From: Cryptomeria japonica
Lineage: Eukaryota > Streptophyta > Pinopsida > Cupressales > Cupressaceae
Assembly: GCF_030272615.1 (NCBI RefSeq)
Contig: NC_081406.1
Coordinates: 191,525,891 to 191,589,890, forward strand
Reading direction: 5' to 3'
DNA length: 64,000 bases
Within the stretch, counting starts at the first letter, position 1; each line of letters opens with the position of its first letter. The notes beneath the pieces are model-generated. The model did no database searches and was not told the origin of the DNA. It saw only the letters and a list, made by a program, of their open reading frames with translations. The position numbers and the translations under genes were made by a program. Shown in pieces: positions 11,292 to 22,002 of the stretch.

Positions 11292-12072
11292 TATATATGG
11301 TGAAAGTGGATTAACAATATTGAAAGACTAAATGAATTCAACCACAAAACCCTAGCCTAAAAACAACAAAGATCCACCATAACATATGAAGATTACCTAA
11401 GACAATGCAAATCAAATGAAATCACAAAGATTATACCATCACATGTCCAATAGGGTTTGGATCTCCATTCTTCCTATCTCCATTGATCTTGCTTGATATA
11501 TTTGCTCTCAGATTTTATGTGTGCACAAGAGCTCAACAAAGAACGGAAATGTGGTTGCAAGTAGGCTTGATTGCATATGCAAGTTCGAAAGTGTAGTCGG
11601 GGTTGAATGCATAGTGAGTGAGGGTTTGATAATGAAGGAAGCATCTCCTTATATAGAAGAGACTATATGAAATGGAGGGCTAAGATTGAGAGGTGTAAAA
11701 GAGGTCGGCTATGATTAGAGGGTAGGTAAAGAAAATAATAAAATAATGAAAGGGGTAGGTAGTGTATGAATTAAGAGATAAATGACATGTGTCATAGGTA
11801 GAAAAGGTTAATGAATTAATTAAATAAATAAAGATTTATTTAATTAATAGAGGAAGTGGGATCAATTAAATAAATAAGATATTTATTTAATTTAGGAAAA
11901 GGACAATTTAAATAGATAAATATATTTATTTAAATGAGAAATAAGGCTAGAAGAGGATAAATGAATTAATTAAAAAAATAAAGATTTATTTAATTAATAG
12001 AAGAATTAGGCTCAAGTAATTAAATAAATAAAATATTTATTTAATTAGACATAACAATTTTAGGTGTCTACA
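11292..12072 (-). repeat. gypsy-2 5' LTR (complete)
   Basis: 781 bases ending TGTCTACA at the outer edge. The outer 250 bases are built of aattaaataaataaagattt-like AT-rich units. A minus-strand TATA-type box lies at 11647-11656, the matching place to that in the left LTR. Confidence 0.85.
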
Positions 12073-12330
12073 CAATGAAATAACATTTGTTAATTCAGTA
12101 TTCGATAAAGCACTAAAGATAACATACCTTTCCTTTTTCATTCTCTTCATAAGCTTGAATCTCATTAGGAGTGGTAAGACCATTTGTCGGTTGTACATAC
12201 TTAGTTTCCATGTCTTTCCAAGTGTTATAGCCCAAGTAAATCAAGTAACCTCTTATCTTCACTTTTTCAGAAACTATAGTCAAATCCTTCAAAGATAGGA
12301 ATGGTTAGTTTATGTGCCATCAAATCAGAA
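12073..12330 (-). pseudogene. copia-1 gag, N-terminal part
   Basis: The minus strand reads IFEGFDYSF, GYLIYLGYNTWKDM, GLTTPNEIQAYEENEK and, after a one-base frameshift, YVIFSALSNTEL, then passes in frame through CAATG into the gag part at 3313. This is the copia gag N-terminus that contacts the capsid lattice. Besides the frameshift, a small change after DYSF disrupts the first frame. Its place, directly inside the primer-binding site, is as expected. Confidence 0.8.
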
Positions 12331-12370
12331 TCTACCTCAAGCAGTTAAGCTCTTCTCCAAGGAACCAAAT

Positions 12371-12382
12371 CTCTGGTACCAA
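12371..12382 (-). other. copia-1 primer-binding site (initiator tRNA-Met type)
   Basis: The minus strand gives TGGTACCAGAG immediately inside the LTR end, one base off the TGGTATCAGAG that pairs with plant initiator tRNA-Met and primes most copia elements. Confidence 0.7.
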
Positions 12383-12383
12383 A

Positions 12384-12793
12384 TGTTAAATATCTGAGCA
12401 ACTAAGAGGGGGCGGGTGAATCAGTTGACAACTTAAACTTTTTCTTCAATACATTCACACATCTAGAATAACCAACATAATTAATTAAAGTAGATATAAC
12501 ATAAAAGCACATACACAAAACCGATCACACAATGAACACAAGATATGACGTGGAAAACCAAAGAAGGGAAAAACCACAGAGAATGTTAGTTCTCAATATA
12601 TAACACTGGTTAAGGTGATTTTAACAAAGGGTGGCTCACTAATAGAATGCACACTACAAGAGGGCTCACTACCTAGAAAAAGGCTCGCTACCAAAAGGAA
12701 GAAGAAAGAAAAAGAGAATCTGCCAATGTAACACAATCTATAATACCATAACTATTTTTTTGGTGCCTCAACAATAATACACTTCATACATTA
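12384..12793 (-). repeat. copia-1 5' LTR, proximal part
   Basis: Begins TGTTAAATATCTG on the plus strand beside the primer-binding site, with the ctaagaggggg block typical of copia LTR ends here (compare Sire-6). It is cut at 12794 by gypsy-3; 18900 onward probably holds the rest. Confidence 0.65.
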
Positions 12794-14127
12794 TGGTGCA
12801 GGAGCACCTAAGGGTGAACAAATACCCTTTGAAGTTTTGCAAATTTTCACTTTTTTTTTGGCTAAGAACTGGATTTCAAGATTAGAGCGGCTTGGAGCAT
12901 TTTTTGTCTTCTTTTTGTAAATATTTCCTTGACCACCAGCACTGGATCCCACCATCGGCGATCAAAATGACTTGTTCGATCTACCCCATGGACCCGAGAG
13001 AAAAGTGACTATCGGAGGTCGTCGATGAAACCACCTTAAGTTTGCTCGATGTCAATGAAACTGACCCATCGATGGAACTTGTTCAGGACTCACCGTGGCC
13101 TTAGTTTGCTCGATGTCGATAAAAGTGGCCTATGTTTTCTCGATGTCGATAAAAATGAGTCATCGATGGAACATTTTCGGGGCTCATCACGGTCTAAGTT
13201 TGTTCGATGCCACTCTTTGGAAGCCAAGTGTTTATGTTGCGCTAACCCGATGACCCGTTGGAGGTTGAAGGACAGTTATTGCAAGCAACTAATAGTGTCG
13301 AGGGTGCATCTCGTCCATTCAAGGATGATGCACAACTTGTGCAGAAGATATAAGACTCAATGGGCATTCTGTAAAGGGTTCGGTTGGATTTTGGAGTTTT
13401 TCATAAGACAGTTTTTCTGTGAATAATAAATAAAAAGATCATTTCTTGGTTTCCTCTCTATTGTTAATTTTGGCTTAAATTTTCAGATGGTGATGTAGAT
13501 AGTGTAGAAGTTTCTTTCCTGCATTGTGTGAGTTTCAATTTTGTAATCGTGCCAAGTTCAACTCTGTAGATAGGGTTGTTGTTATGTTTTCTTGTTTTTC
13601 CTGTTGGTGACAAGTAATTGCAGCCATGGCTCTGTCTTGAAGCTCCATCGTGGGATCCTCACGACCATTGGAAGTTGTCAAGAAGAGCCAGACATGTACT
13701 GAAGGGTTCCATTGATACAATTCCAGGGAATAGTGATGACCATTTCAGTAGACTAGCCCTAGGCGAGCTTGATGATAGCCCAACTAGGTGCTAGTGACTA
13801 AGGAAAATCATAAGCAGGGTTGTTTGGGAATCTAGGCTAGTAGCCTCAGAATAGGGGAGATGGGATCAAATGGAGGGAAGATCCTAGGATGATTGAGAAA
13901 CAACTCGAGAGGAGTTGTAAGATTAAACTATGGCAGAGAAACCCTGCAAGATGTCTGATGAGCTGATGAATTTATGAAAGTGAATTCATGAGGAGTGAGG
14001 AACAAACCTTGATAGTGAGGTCCTAGAGTAGATTAGGGGAATAGAGAAGAGTATTCCCAGACTAGGCTAGGATAAAAGGCCTTGGAGTGAGTCAAGTTGA
14101 CTCGAGCAACTAGGACCCTCCCTATCA
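12794..14127 (+). repeat. gypsy-3 5' LTR
   Basis: Starts TGGTGCAGGAG and ends CCCTATCA three bases before the primer-binding site. Aligns along its length with 17573-18894. No protein-coding frame inside is supported; the 125-codon frame at 13049 also exists in part in the other LTR and is a chance frame. Confidence 0.85.
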
Positions 14128-14130
14128 GAT

Positions 14131-14142
14131 TGGTATCAGAGC
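14131..14142 (+). other. gypsy-3 primer-binding site (initiator tRNA-Met)
   Basis: TGGTATCAGAGC is the exact complement expected for the 3' end of plant initiator tRNA-Met and sits three bases after the 5' LTR. Confidence 0.85.
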
Positions 14143-14168
14143 CGATAATATTTGGGCTAGGTGAGTAG

Positions 14169-14850
14169 ATGTCCTCAGTGGAATCTATAGGAGACAACAA
14201 CATGGTGACCAATGCAAAGTTGGCAAAGAAAGTGGATGATCAGGAAGAAGAGAATAGACTCTTGAAGGAGAAGTTGATAGAATTGGAAAGTAAGCTTGGA
14301 GAGGTTGAAACCAAGGCAGATGAAGTGTTGGTAAAGGTTGAAGGAGCAGAAGGGAAGGGTAAAGAAGTGTTAGAGATAGAAAAAGTACCTGAACCTGATC
14401 CTGTCCTAGAATAAGAACCTTTCCTAAAGGCATTGAAGGCCTTAAGTGGTAAATCACTAGAAGGATTTCCATTGTTCACTGGTAAGATGGAGGCAGCAGT
14501 GATCTTAAAATGGATAGAAGGCATGGAGAACCATTTTGAATGTGAAGGCATAACTGAAGCCCAAAGAGTTAAAGTGGCCAAGTCAAGGATGAGAGGAGTT
14601 GCTCTCACATGGTGGAAATTTGTGCAAGATGAGAGAAACAAAATGGGCAAAGTACCCATCTCTTCTTGAAAAGGGATGTTAGTCAAAATCAAATAAGTCT
14701 ATCTCCCTGATGACTATGAAGTGAAAATTCATAGGAAAAGACAAAACTTAAGACAAAAAGACCTTGATGTCAGTAATTATACGAAGGAGTTTCACAAACT
14801 TAGCCTTAGAGCTCATACGGTGGAAGAAGAGAGTCACAAAATTAGCAAAT
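14169..14850 (+). pseudogene. gypsy-3 gag, 3' truncated
   Basis: ATG at 14169 opens a frame with a coiled-coil-like start (acidic and Lys/Leu heptads, residues 15-70), a stop, then the retrotransposon gag core (EGFPLFTGKMEAAVILKWI, FECEGITEAQRVKVA, GVALTWWKFV) and, after two more stops, DLDVSNYTKEFHKLSLRA. It breaks off near 14850, before any zinc knuckle. Stops sit where relatives have Gln or Trp. The break continues straight into RT, so the zinc knuckle, the protease and the RT N-terminus are deleted. Confidence 0.8.
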
Positions 14851-17542
14851 CCAAGAGCTCTTAGACCAAGACCTAATTAGGAAAATTATTAGCCCTTGTG
14901 TTGTCCCTACCATGTTATCCCCAAAGAAAGGTGGTACTTGGAGATTGTGTACTGATTCTAGAGCTATAAATAGGATCGCCATCATATATAGGTTTCCAAT
15001 TCCTAGAATAGAAGACCTAATGGATTATTTAGGGGAAGCCAAGTATTTTACCAAGATTGACCTTAAAAGTGGATAGCACCAAATTAGGATTAAGGAGGGT
15101 GATGACTGGAAAACTGCATTTAAGACTACATAGGGTCTTTATGAATGGCTTGTAATGCCATTTGGCTTATCCAATGCTCCAAGAACCTTCATGAGACTCA
15201 TGAATGAGGTGATGAAAGAATTCATAGGTAAATTTGTGGTGGTATATCTAGATGATATTCTCATTTTCAGTAAGGATAGGGCAGATCATGTTAATCATTT
15301 GCAAGATGTGTTGCAAAGATTGTATGATGAAAAGCTAACCATGAACTTGGATAATTGTGAATTTGTTAAGCAGGAGTTGGTTTACCTTGGGTTTGTGTTG
15401 TCTCAAGGAAACCTCAAGATGGACCCCAGCAAGGTTGAAGCCATTGTAAATTGGTCTACTCCTAAGTCAACAACAAAGGTGAGAAGCTTTCATGGACTAA
15501 CTCAATACTACAGGAAGTTCATTAGGCAATTCAGTGCTATATGTGCCCCAATGTTAGACACCATTAGAGATGGAATGAAGGCAAAGTTTCAGTGGAGTGA
15601 ACAAGCAAATAGATGTTTTGAAACCTTGAAGGAGAAGATAGCTACTCAACCGGTGTTGGTATTGCCTAGTTTTGAGAAAATTTTCATAGTGGAATGTGAT
15701 GCAAGCAATGTTGCAGTAGGTGTTGTCCTAAGCCAAGAAGAAAGACCAGTAGCTTTCCATAGTGAGAAGCTAAGTGATGAAAAGAGGAAATACTCCTCTT
15801 ATGACTTGGAACTATATGCTTTAGTGCAGGCTTTGAGGAAGTGGAGACACTATCTCCTTCCTAAGGAATTTGTAGTCTATACGGACAACCAACCATTGAG
15901 TTTTCTAGACTCACAAGACAAACTCAGTAATAAACACATCAAATGGGTGGAGTACATGCAAGCCTACACATTCACAATCAAGCAAAAGAAAGGACAGTTA
16001 AATCGGGTTGCTGATGCATTAAGCAGGAGAATTTTGACAATCCAAGAAATCCAATTGAGAAGCATAGGAGTTGACAGTTTTAGAGACCTATACCCAGACG
16101 ATGAAGATTTCTCAAATGCCTACAAGGTGTGTAAGGAGTATCAAAATCACTTTCATAGTGAGTATTCTGAATTTACTTTACAAGCTGGACTATTGTTTAG
16201 AGGTGGGGAACTTTGTGTTCCTAGAGGCTCAATGAGAGAAAATCTCATACAAGAAAAGCATAATGGTAGCCTTAGTGGACATTTTGGAGTCAATAAGACT
16301 CAAGAGTCGGTTCAGAGGTATTACTATTGGCCAAGGATGAATCAAAATGTGAAAAAGTATGTAGAGACTTGCATAGCTTGCCAAAAGGCCAAGGGTACTT
16401 CTTCAAATGCCGGTTTATACCAACCTCTTCCCATACCAAACAGACCTTCGGAGTGCATTAGTATGGACTTTGTAGTGGGATTGCCAAGGACAAAGCAGGG
16501 ATTTGATAGCATTTATGTCATAGTGGATAGGTTTAGCAAAATGACCCACTTTGTACCTTGCAAGACCACTCATGATGCATGTCATATTGCTCATTTGTTC
16601 TTTAATGAAGTAATTAGGATACATGGATTTCCGATGAGTATTGTTTCAGATAGGGACTCAAAGTTTATGAGTCATTTTTGGAAGACACTTTGGCAAAAAC
16701 TTGGCACCAACCTATCTTTTGGGTCTGCATACCATCCCCAAATAGATGGACAGACTGAGGTGGTAAATAGGAGCTTAGGAAATCTTTTGAGGTGCCTTAC
16801 CAAAGAATATGGTCAGACATGGGATCAAGTGCTTTCTCAAGCTGAATATGCTTACAATGACACAATAAATAGGACCACCGGCAAGAGCCCTTTTGAAGTG
16901 GTTTATGGTATTCACCCAAGGGGTATTTTGAAGTTGAGAGACTTAGGTAGTACAACAGAAAGAAGTGGCTATGCAGAAGACTTTTCTCAGTCAATGAAGG
17001 AAGTACATGAATCAGTCAAGCAAGCCTTGAAGGATAACACAACTAAGATCAAACAAAAGGTTGATGAGAGAAGGAAGAACCTCCAATTTCAAGTGGGAGA
17101 TCTTGTCACGGTGAACCTAAAAAAAGAAAGGCTACAACAAGGAGTTCCTAACAAGTTGCAAATGAGAAGGTTGGGTCCATGTGCCATTATAGCCAAGTAT
17201 GGAGATAATGCATACAAGGTGGACCTACCTAGTGACATAGGATTGTCACTGATTTTCAACATAGCAGACTTAGTTGCCTACAAAGGACCAATTCAAGGTT
17301 CAGATTGCTATCACTTAGAGGTATCAGATGAAGCAAACAACCTTCAACTACCAGAAAAATCAAATCCAGAGGCTGAGAAAGTGTTGAGTTCACGGATCGC
17401 CAAGAAGACAAGGCATCAAATCTATTGGGAGCACCTAATCAAATGGCAGGGTATGGATGATGCAGAAGATACATGGGTGCCTGAAACAGAATTCCAGAAG
17501 CTAGGCATTGGTCAGAAATTGATCCTAAAAGAGGTGACTTAA
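14851..17542 (+). pseudogene. gypsy-3 pol: RT, RNase H, integrase, chromodomain
   Basis: RT begins at the palm start (QELLDQDLIRKIISP, then GTWRLCTDSRAINR). Two stops lie near 15076 and 15132, and an open 795-codon frame follows from 15155. In that frame: RT catalytic YLDD (31-34), RNase H with VECDAS (about 179) and YTDN (242), integrase zinc region (HN...H...CIACQ, 369-410), integrase triad D438, D499, E535 with the D35E spacing, GPY module (about 672-690), chromodomain (745-785, HLIKWQGMDDAEDTW). The chromodomain would steer integration to marked chromatin. The open part is well preserved, but the stops and the missing protease make it inactive. Confidence 0.9.
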
Positions 17543-17572
17543 CTTTCTTTTGTTTGGGAGTATGGTGCAGGA

Positions 17573-18894
17573 GGACCTAGGGGTGAACAAATACCCTTTG
17601 AAGTTTTGCAAATTTTCATTTTTTTTTGGCTAAGGACTGCATTTCAAGCTTAGAGCGGCTTGGAGCACTTTTTGTCTTCTTTTTGTAAATATTCCCTTGA
17701 CCATCAGAAGTGGAGCCCACCATCGGCGATCGACATGACTTGTTCGAGCTACCCCGTGGACCCGAGAGAAAAGTGACTACCGGAGGTTGTCGATAAAACC
17801 ACCTTAAGTTTGCTCGATGTCGATGAAACTGACCCATTGATGGAACTTGTTCGAGACTCACCGTGGCCTTAGTTTGCTTGATGTCAATAAAAGTGGCCTA
17901 CGTTTGCTCGATTTTGATAAAACCGAGCCATCGATGGAATATTTCTGAGGCTCATCGCGGTCTAAGTTTGTTCAATGCCACTCTTCGGAAGCCAAGTGTT
18001 TCTATTGCGCTGACCCGATGACCCATTGGAGGTTGAAGGATGGTTACTTTAGGCAATTGATTGTGTCGAGGGTACATCTTGTCCATTCAGGGATGATGCA
18101 CAACATGTGCAGAAGATATAAAACCCAATGGGCATTCTATAAAGGGTTCGGTTGGATTTTGGAGTTTTCCATAAGACAATTTTTTGTGAATAATAAATAA
18201 AAAGATCATTTCCTGGTTTCCTCTCTATTGTTAATTTTGGCTTAAATTTTCAGATGGTGATGTAGATAGTGTAGAAGTTTCTTTCCTACATTGTATGAGT
18301 TTCAATTCTGTAATTGTGCCAAGTTTGGCTCTGTAGATAGCGTTGTTGTTCTGTTTTCTTGTTTTTCTTGTTGGTGACAAGTAATTGCAGCCATGGCTCT
18401 GTCTTGAAGCTCCATCGTGGGATCCTCATGACCATTGGAAGTTTTCAATAAGATCCAGATATGTACTATATGGTTCCATTGATAGGATTCCAAGGAATGG
18501 TGACAGTCGTTTCAACAGACTAGCCCTAGGCCAGCTTGATGATAGCCAGACTAGGTACCAATGACTAAGGAAAATTATAAGTAGGGTTGTTTGGGAGTCT
18601 AGGCTAGTAGCCTTGGAACATGGTACATAGGATCGAATAGAGGGAATATCCTAGGATGATTGAGAAACAAATCGAGAGGAGTTGTAAGATTAAACTATGG
18701 CATAGCAACCTTGCAAGGTGTTTGATGAGCTGATGAATTTATGAAAGTGAATTCATGAGGAGTGAGGAAAAAACCTTGATAGTGAGGTCCTAGAGTAGAT
18801 TAGGGGAATAGAGAAGAGTATTCCCATACTAGGTTAGGGGAAAAGGCCTTGGAGTGAGTCAAGCTGACTCGAGCAACTAGGACCCTCCCTATCA
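17573..18894 (+). repeat. gypsy-3 3' LTR
   Basis: Begins TGGTGCAGGAG after the short purine-rich run gtttgggag and ends CCCTATCA. It matches the 5' LTR throughout with scattered mismatches and short indels. Confidence 0.85.
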
Positions 18895-18899
18895 CATTG

Positions 18900-19409
18900 T
18901 CAATCAGATCATTTATTTTTAGTCTCACACATCCTCTATATTTATTACATTCAGATCGTCCACATATTTATACTGTCTCCAGGAAACATAATCTTCTAAG
19001 TTGGCCAAGAAAAATATTTGAAATGGGTCAACACTAAACATTTCGGTGGTGGGATGGAATGAGAAGTAGACCATACCACAACACACATCAACAGTCAAAT
19101 CAACACGTTACATCCATCACATATTTTGAACCTAAATCATGACTCACACGCTACACCAATGTTGTTACTCATCCCTGAATTCTAAACTTAATCCGGACCC
19201 CAAATAGAACTACCCAACACATCAAAAATGAGAATGAGACCAAGATACTCATGAATACAATCGATCAACACCATATCCGATAAACAGAGAAATTTGGATC
19301 ACAATCAATCTACATTGAATATCACATCTTCTGGAGCACTAAAACAAATACCATATGCTGAAATCAATGACAACAATTAATGACAACCATCAACATCACA
19401 TTTGCAACA
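18900..19409 (-). repeat. Probable distal part of copia-1 5' LTR
   Basis: Follows gypsy-3 after the CATTG duplication. The only arguments are position, an ACA-type end near 19409 and a loose likeness of its reverse strand to the start of the copia-7 LTR. No second copy is present for proof. Confidence 0.35.
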
Positions 19410-20043
19410 AACTTCAATGTCAGCAAAAGATACAATTAAAGCTAGATTCTTCACCAATTATGTGGGGGGATTACATTCCATCCAAAAGGAGGTTCCATAA
19501 TTAAATATAATATTTATAAAATAGGACTCAAGGTCTTGAATTATTCATATTGCATCATATTAGAAAAATAAGAAACAAAAGCAAGGGGTAGAGAACCTCC
19601 ACTTGTACACTAAACCAAGATCCTCCAAACAAAGCCTCTAAAATCATTGATCCCCAATAGCAGTTTCTATGCTACCCAAACATGTGGTACCCTTAGGTCC
19701 ACTTCACTATGCTACCTAGGAAATAGTCACTTGGGTACAAGTACACCACTCATGTAAAAAGGGAGCATGGCTCACATACATGCCAATCAATATGAATAAT
19801 AATAAAGCGTCTGGAATCTCACAAGCATGATCCACATCAAATAAATATAGGCTAATAAGAATGATTAACACCCAATGCATATCATGCCAATACAATGATC
19901 ATCAATCATAAATGTACACATACTCAAGTGAACAAAATCAACAAAAATAAGTATGGAGAATGATCAATATTATAGGGCTTAGATATGCTAACACATAATC
20001 ATACAACATGAGCATGAGCACATAAAAGTAAGGTATCTTCTAA
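19410..20043. other. Repeat debris without recognised gene
   Basis: AT-rich sequence with a purine run (gtggggggatta near 19465) like an LTR-edge tract. No frame or terminal repeat can be assigned. Confidence 0.4.
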
Positions 20044-20830
20044 TCACAACATGGCCAAGGATGAGTGGGTCTCAATTGGAGTGTCTCTCAAGGAACTACC
20101 TATAGATAACTCAACTATTCGCTTAGTTAACTTTGGGTAAGAAAGGAATAAGTTATCTTGATGAGGTTTAATGGATTGAGGTTGTTGAGACCAAAAGTGG
20201 TCAAGCGTAAAGTTTCCATGTTTAGACAAGAGTTGGAACCCACTATGATATATACTTTTCACTTGTTCTTCAAATAGGAACTTTAAACACCCATGAACTG
20301 AGAAAGGGACTTCTTTCATGGAAGTGAGCCAAGGATGACCCAGCTTTACATAAAATTGGTTTGAGGCAGGGATAATGGTAAAAGGAACATCTAAGCTTTT
20401 GGATCCAAATTTAACTTGAAGGTTGATATAACCAATGATGGGATAAGTGAAAACATAATTCACCTTAATCAAGGCTTCAAACTTATCATAATTGTCTTGA
20501 TATAATTCATATGTATAAATATATTATGTTGTAATCACATTAACCATACATACTAGATCAATAGGCACACCAAATGTGGGTTTGTCATTAATCTAAGTAG
20601 TAATGTATAGTGGTCCATCAAGTGCATTTATTGAGATATCATTTAGGGTAAAGGGAATATTAGGTTCGGGTTTAGGTTTAGGACAAGGTTCTAACACATT
20701 CACTAGATGTTTAGCTTGGTTATATTGAATTTTCGTTGTTTATATAACCATCATTAAGTTCAACAACATTTGTGGAGTGGGAAGGCAAAGGGTTGGTAAA
20801 TATTTTTAAATTTTGATTAGGAGGCACCAT
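20044..20830 (-). pseudogene. Gypsy protease-region relic
   Basis: Reading leftward from the ATG at 20830, a frame with several stops gives a Pro-rich start, then INALDGPLYITT, a degenerate active-site zone (PIDLVCMVNVI, where relatives have Asp-Pro-Gly-Ser-x-x-Asn), then a long open part (20044-20472) with VPFTIIPASNQFYVKLGHPW and VHGCLKFLFEEQ. This mirrors the protease segment of Tat-4 (DLDLSYNVLLGRPW, CVKFPYEGQ). No RT follows, so the source was either a short non-autonomous gypsy element or a fragment. It is the sequence, or the neighbour of the LTR, into which Tat-4 inserted. Confidence 0.6.
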
Positions 20831-20833
20831 GGA

Positions 20834-20955
20834 TGTTGGAACACTTCATTATACTAGGGGGGTAAATTAGTATAGCTTCAAATCTCAACTTTTCTTACTT
20901 TTCGTCCTATCACTTAGAAGTTATAAGCATTAGCAATATCATCAAAGAGTGTAAA
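20834..20955 (-). repeat. LTR fragment of the protease relic, cut by Tat-4
   Basis: TGTTGGAACACTTC followed by the actaggggggtaaattag block looks like the inner end of an LTR. It is broken by Tat-4 and should continue at 46385. No partner copy was found, and no clear primer-binding site separates it from the ATG at 20830. Confidence 0.4.
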
Positions 20956-20960
20956 CAAAG
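20956..20960. repeat. Target-site duplication CAAAG (left) of Tat-4
   Basis: CAAAG precedes TGTCATGC here and follows TATACA at 46380-46384. Confidence 0.85.
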
Positions 20961-21986
20961 TGTCATGCTCTGTGAACTGTACCTGTACCTGCAACCACAA
21001 TGCACTCAATAAATCATTACAAGCATGGTTAGTAAATTGAAACAATGAAATACAAAACCATAGCTAATCGACTTATTGCCTCCTAGTAAATGCGAGTATG
21101 AAAATGCTCTCAGATCTGATTATGCAAATTCCAGTGACTTGACTACACTTAGATGGAGGATTTGAATGCTGAAAATGCATGATCTAGCAAGAATAGCATG
21201 ATTAAGATATATGAATCCATGATTGATCTAGGAAATAAGCTAAGATTAAGATGCAATTGAGCATGATAACATTGATAAAATGATAAAACTAGAAGCTAGA
21301 TGCCTATAATAACAATGCATAAGATGAAAAATGAGATCGGATGCAAAATGATGTGAAATTGGGACCAATATTGCTCCAAAATGAGGTCTATTTATAGGAT
21401 TTTCCAAGGCTAGGGGTGATGTGGCAAGAATCAACGTTCAAGATTGATCTGAAGATATCAATGGTTAAATTGGAGGAGGATGGCAAAGGGAGTTGGATTA
21501 AAGGGAAAATTTGTCATCTCTATGGTGACAAGTGTCAAGAGGCTTCTAGAAGGAGTTAGATGAAATGGAACACTTAGTGACAAGTGTCACAAAGGTTCTA
21601 GAAGATCTTGGATGAAAGGGGACATGGTGGTATGTAGAATGGGTTAGGTTTATGAATGGTTAGGTTTAGGAGTGGTAGAAGTTAGGAGAATTTGAATTTA
21701 AAAATTCAATTAATAGGAAAAGGATAATTAATCTCAACAATTCATGGATTTGATTTGTTTTAATTAATTAGGGGTTTAGAAGAAATGATTTTGATGGAGA
21801 GAATTAATTAATTAAAGGGGTTAAATGAAATGAACCTATTTAATAAATCCTTAGATTTATTAATAAGTAGATGAAAGGGGGAATTTAATCAAATTGCTTA
21901 GTGAATTCAATTAAATTAGGGAGGGAGATTAATTAAATAATTGCTTATTCAATTAATTATTTTCAGACCACTTCTAGGTGTATACA
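20961..21986 (-). repeat. Tat-4 3' LTR
   Basis: Aligns with 45388-46379, with scattered substitutions and two short indels near 21490 and 21650. A minus-strand TATA box (TATAAATAG) lies at 21388-21396. The 62-codon frame within exists in both LTRs and is not a gene. Confidence 0.88.
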
Positions 21987-22002
21987 TTTTGTCCCTCTTT
22001 GA
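21987..22002 (-). other. Tat-4 polypurine tract
   Basis: The minus strand reads AAAGAGGGACAAAA directly before the 3' LTR start TGTATACACC. Tat-5 has the near-identical AAAGAGGGGCAAAA before its LTR at 28191, on the other strand. Confidence 0.85.

Larger units (their letters stand above)
3314..12072 (-). mobile_element. gypsy-2: RT-less Ty3/gypsy (Tat-like) LTR element
   Basis: An 8.76 kb element with TG...CA ends, a 5-bp target duplication and two LTRs that share about 520 aligned bases with roughly a dozen mismatches by eye, so it is not very old. The coding part (9057 down to 5366) holds gag, a retropepsin and the integrase C-terminus, but no reverse transcriptase, RNase H or integrase core. 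It must have relied on enzymes supplied by a relative. Gag, protease and integrase tail resemble those of Tat-4 in this window. The left LTR lacks the inner 240 bases present in the right one. Confidence 0.85.
12794..18894 (+). mobile_element. gypsy-3: Ty3/gypsy chromovirus with internal deletion
   Basis: A 6.1 kb element with two LTRs of about 1.33 kb, a tRNA-Met primer-binding site, part of gag, and RT, RNase H, integrase and chromodomain on the plus strand. Target duplications are CATTA (12789-12793) and CATTG (18895-18899), one base apart. The LTRs differ at roughly one base in 15-20 by eye, so it is older than gypsy-2. The gag end, protease and RT start are missing. Chromodomain and gene order place it among chromoviruses; I do not assign a clade. 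Confidence 0.85.
780..19409 (-). mobile_element. copia-1: Ty1/copia LTR retrotransposon, split by two insertions
   Basis: On the minus strand the order is LTR, primer-binding site, gag, protease, integrase, RT remnant, which is Ty1/copia order. Gypsy-2 (3314-12072) interrupts gag and gypsy-3 (12794-18894) interrupts the right (5') LTR. When gypsy-2 plus one CAATG copy is removed, the gag frame reads through the site without a break, so the two halves belong together. No left LTR was recognised, and the left end near 780 is where RT homology fades. All genes carry stops and frameshifts, so the element is dead. The right boundary near 19409 is a guess from the ACA end and the style of related LTRs. 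Confidence 0.75.

Noticed and set aside
13049-13426. 125-codon frame in the gypsy-3 5' LTR as a gene
   Set aside because: It lies wholly in the LTR, and the other LTR copy breaks the frame.
14131-14142. tRNA-Met-like sequence as a tRNA gene
   Set aside because: Only the 12-base primer-binding complement is present, with no cloverleaf around it.
21246-21434. 62-codon frame repeated at 45674-45862 as a conserved small gene
   Set aside because: The two copies are simply the two LTRs of Tat-4; the likeness reflects duplication on insertion.
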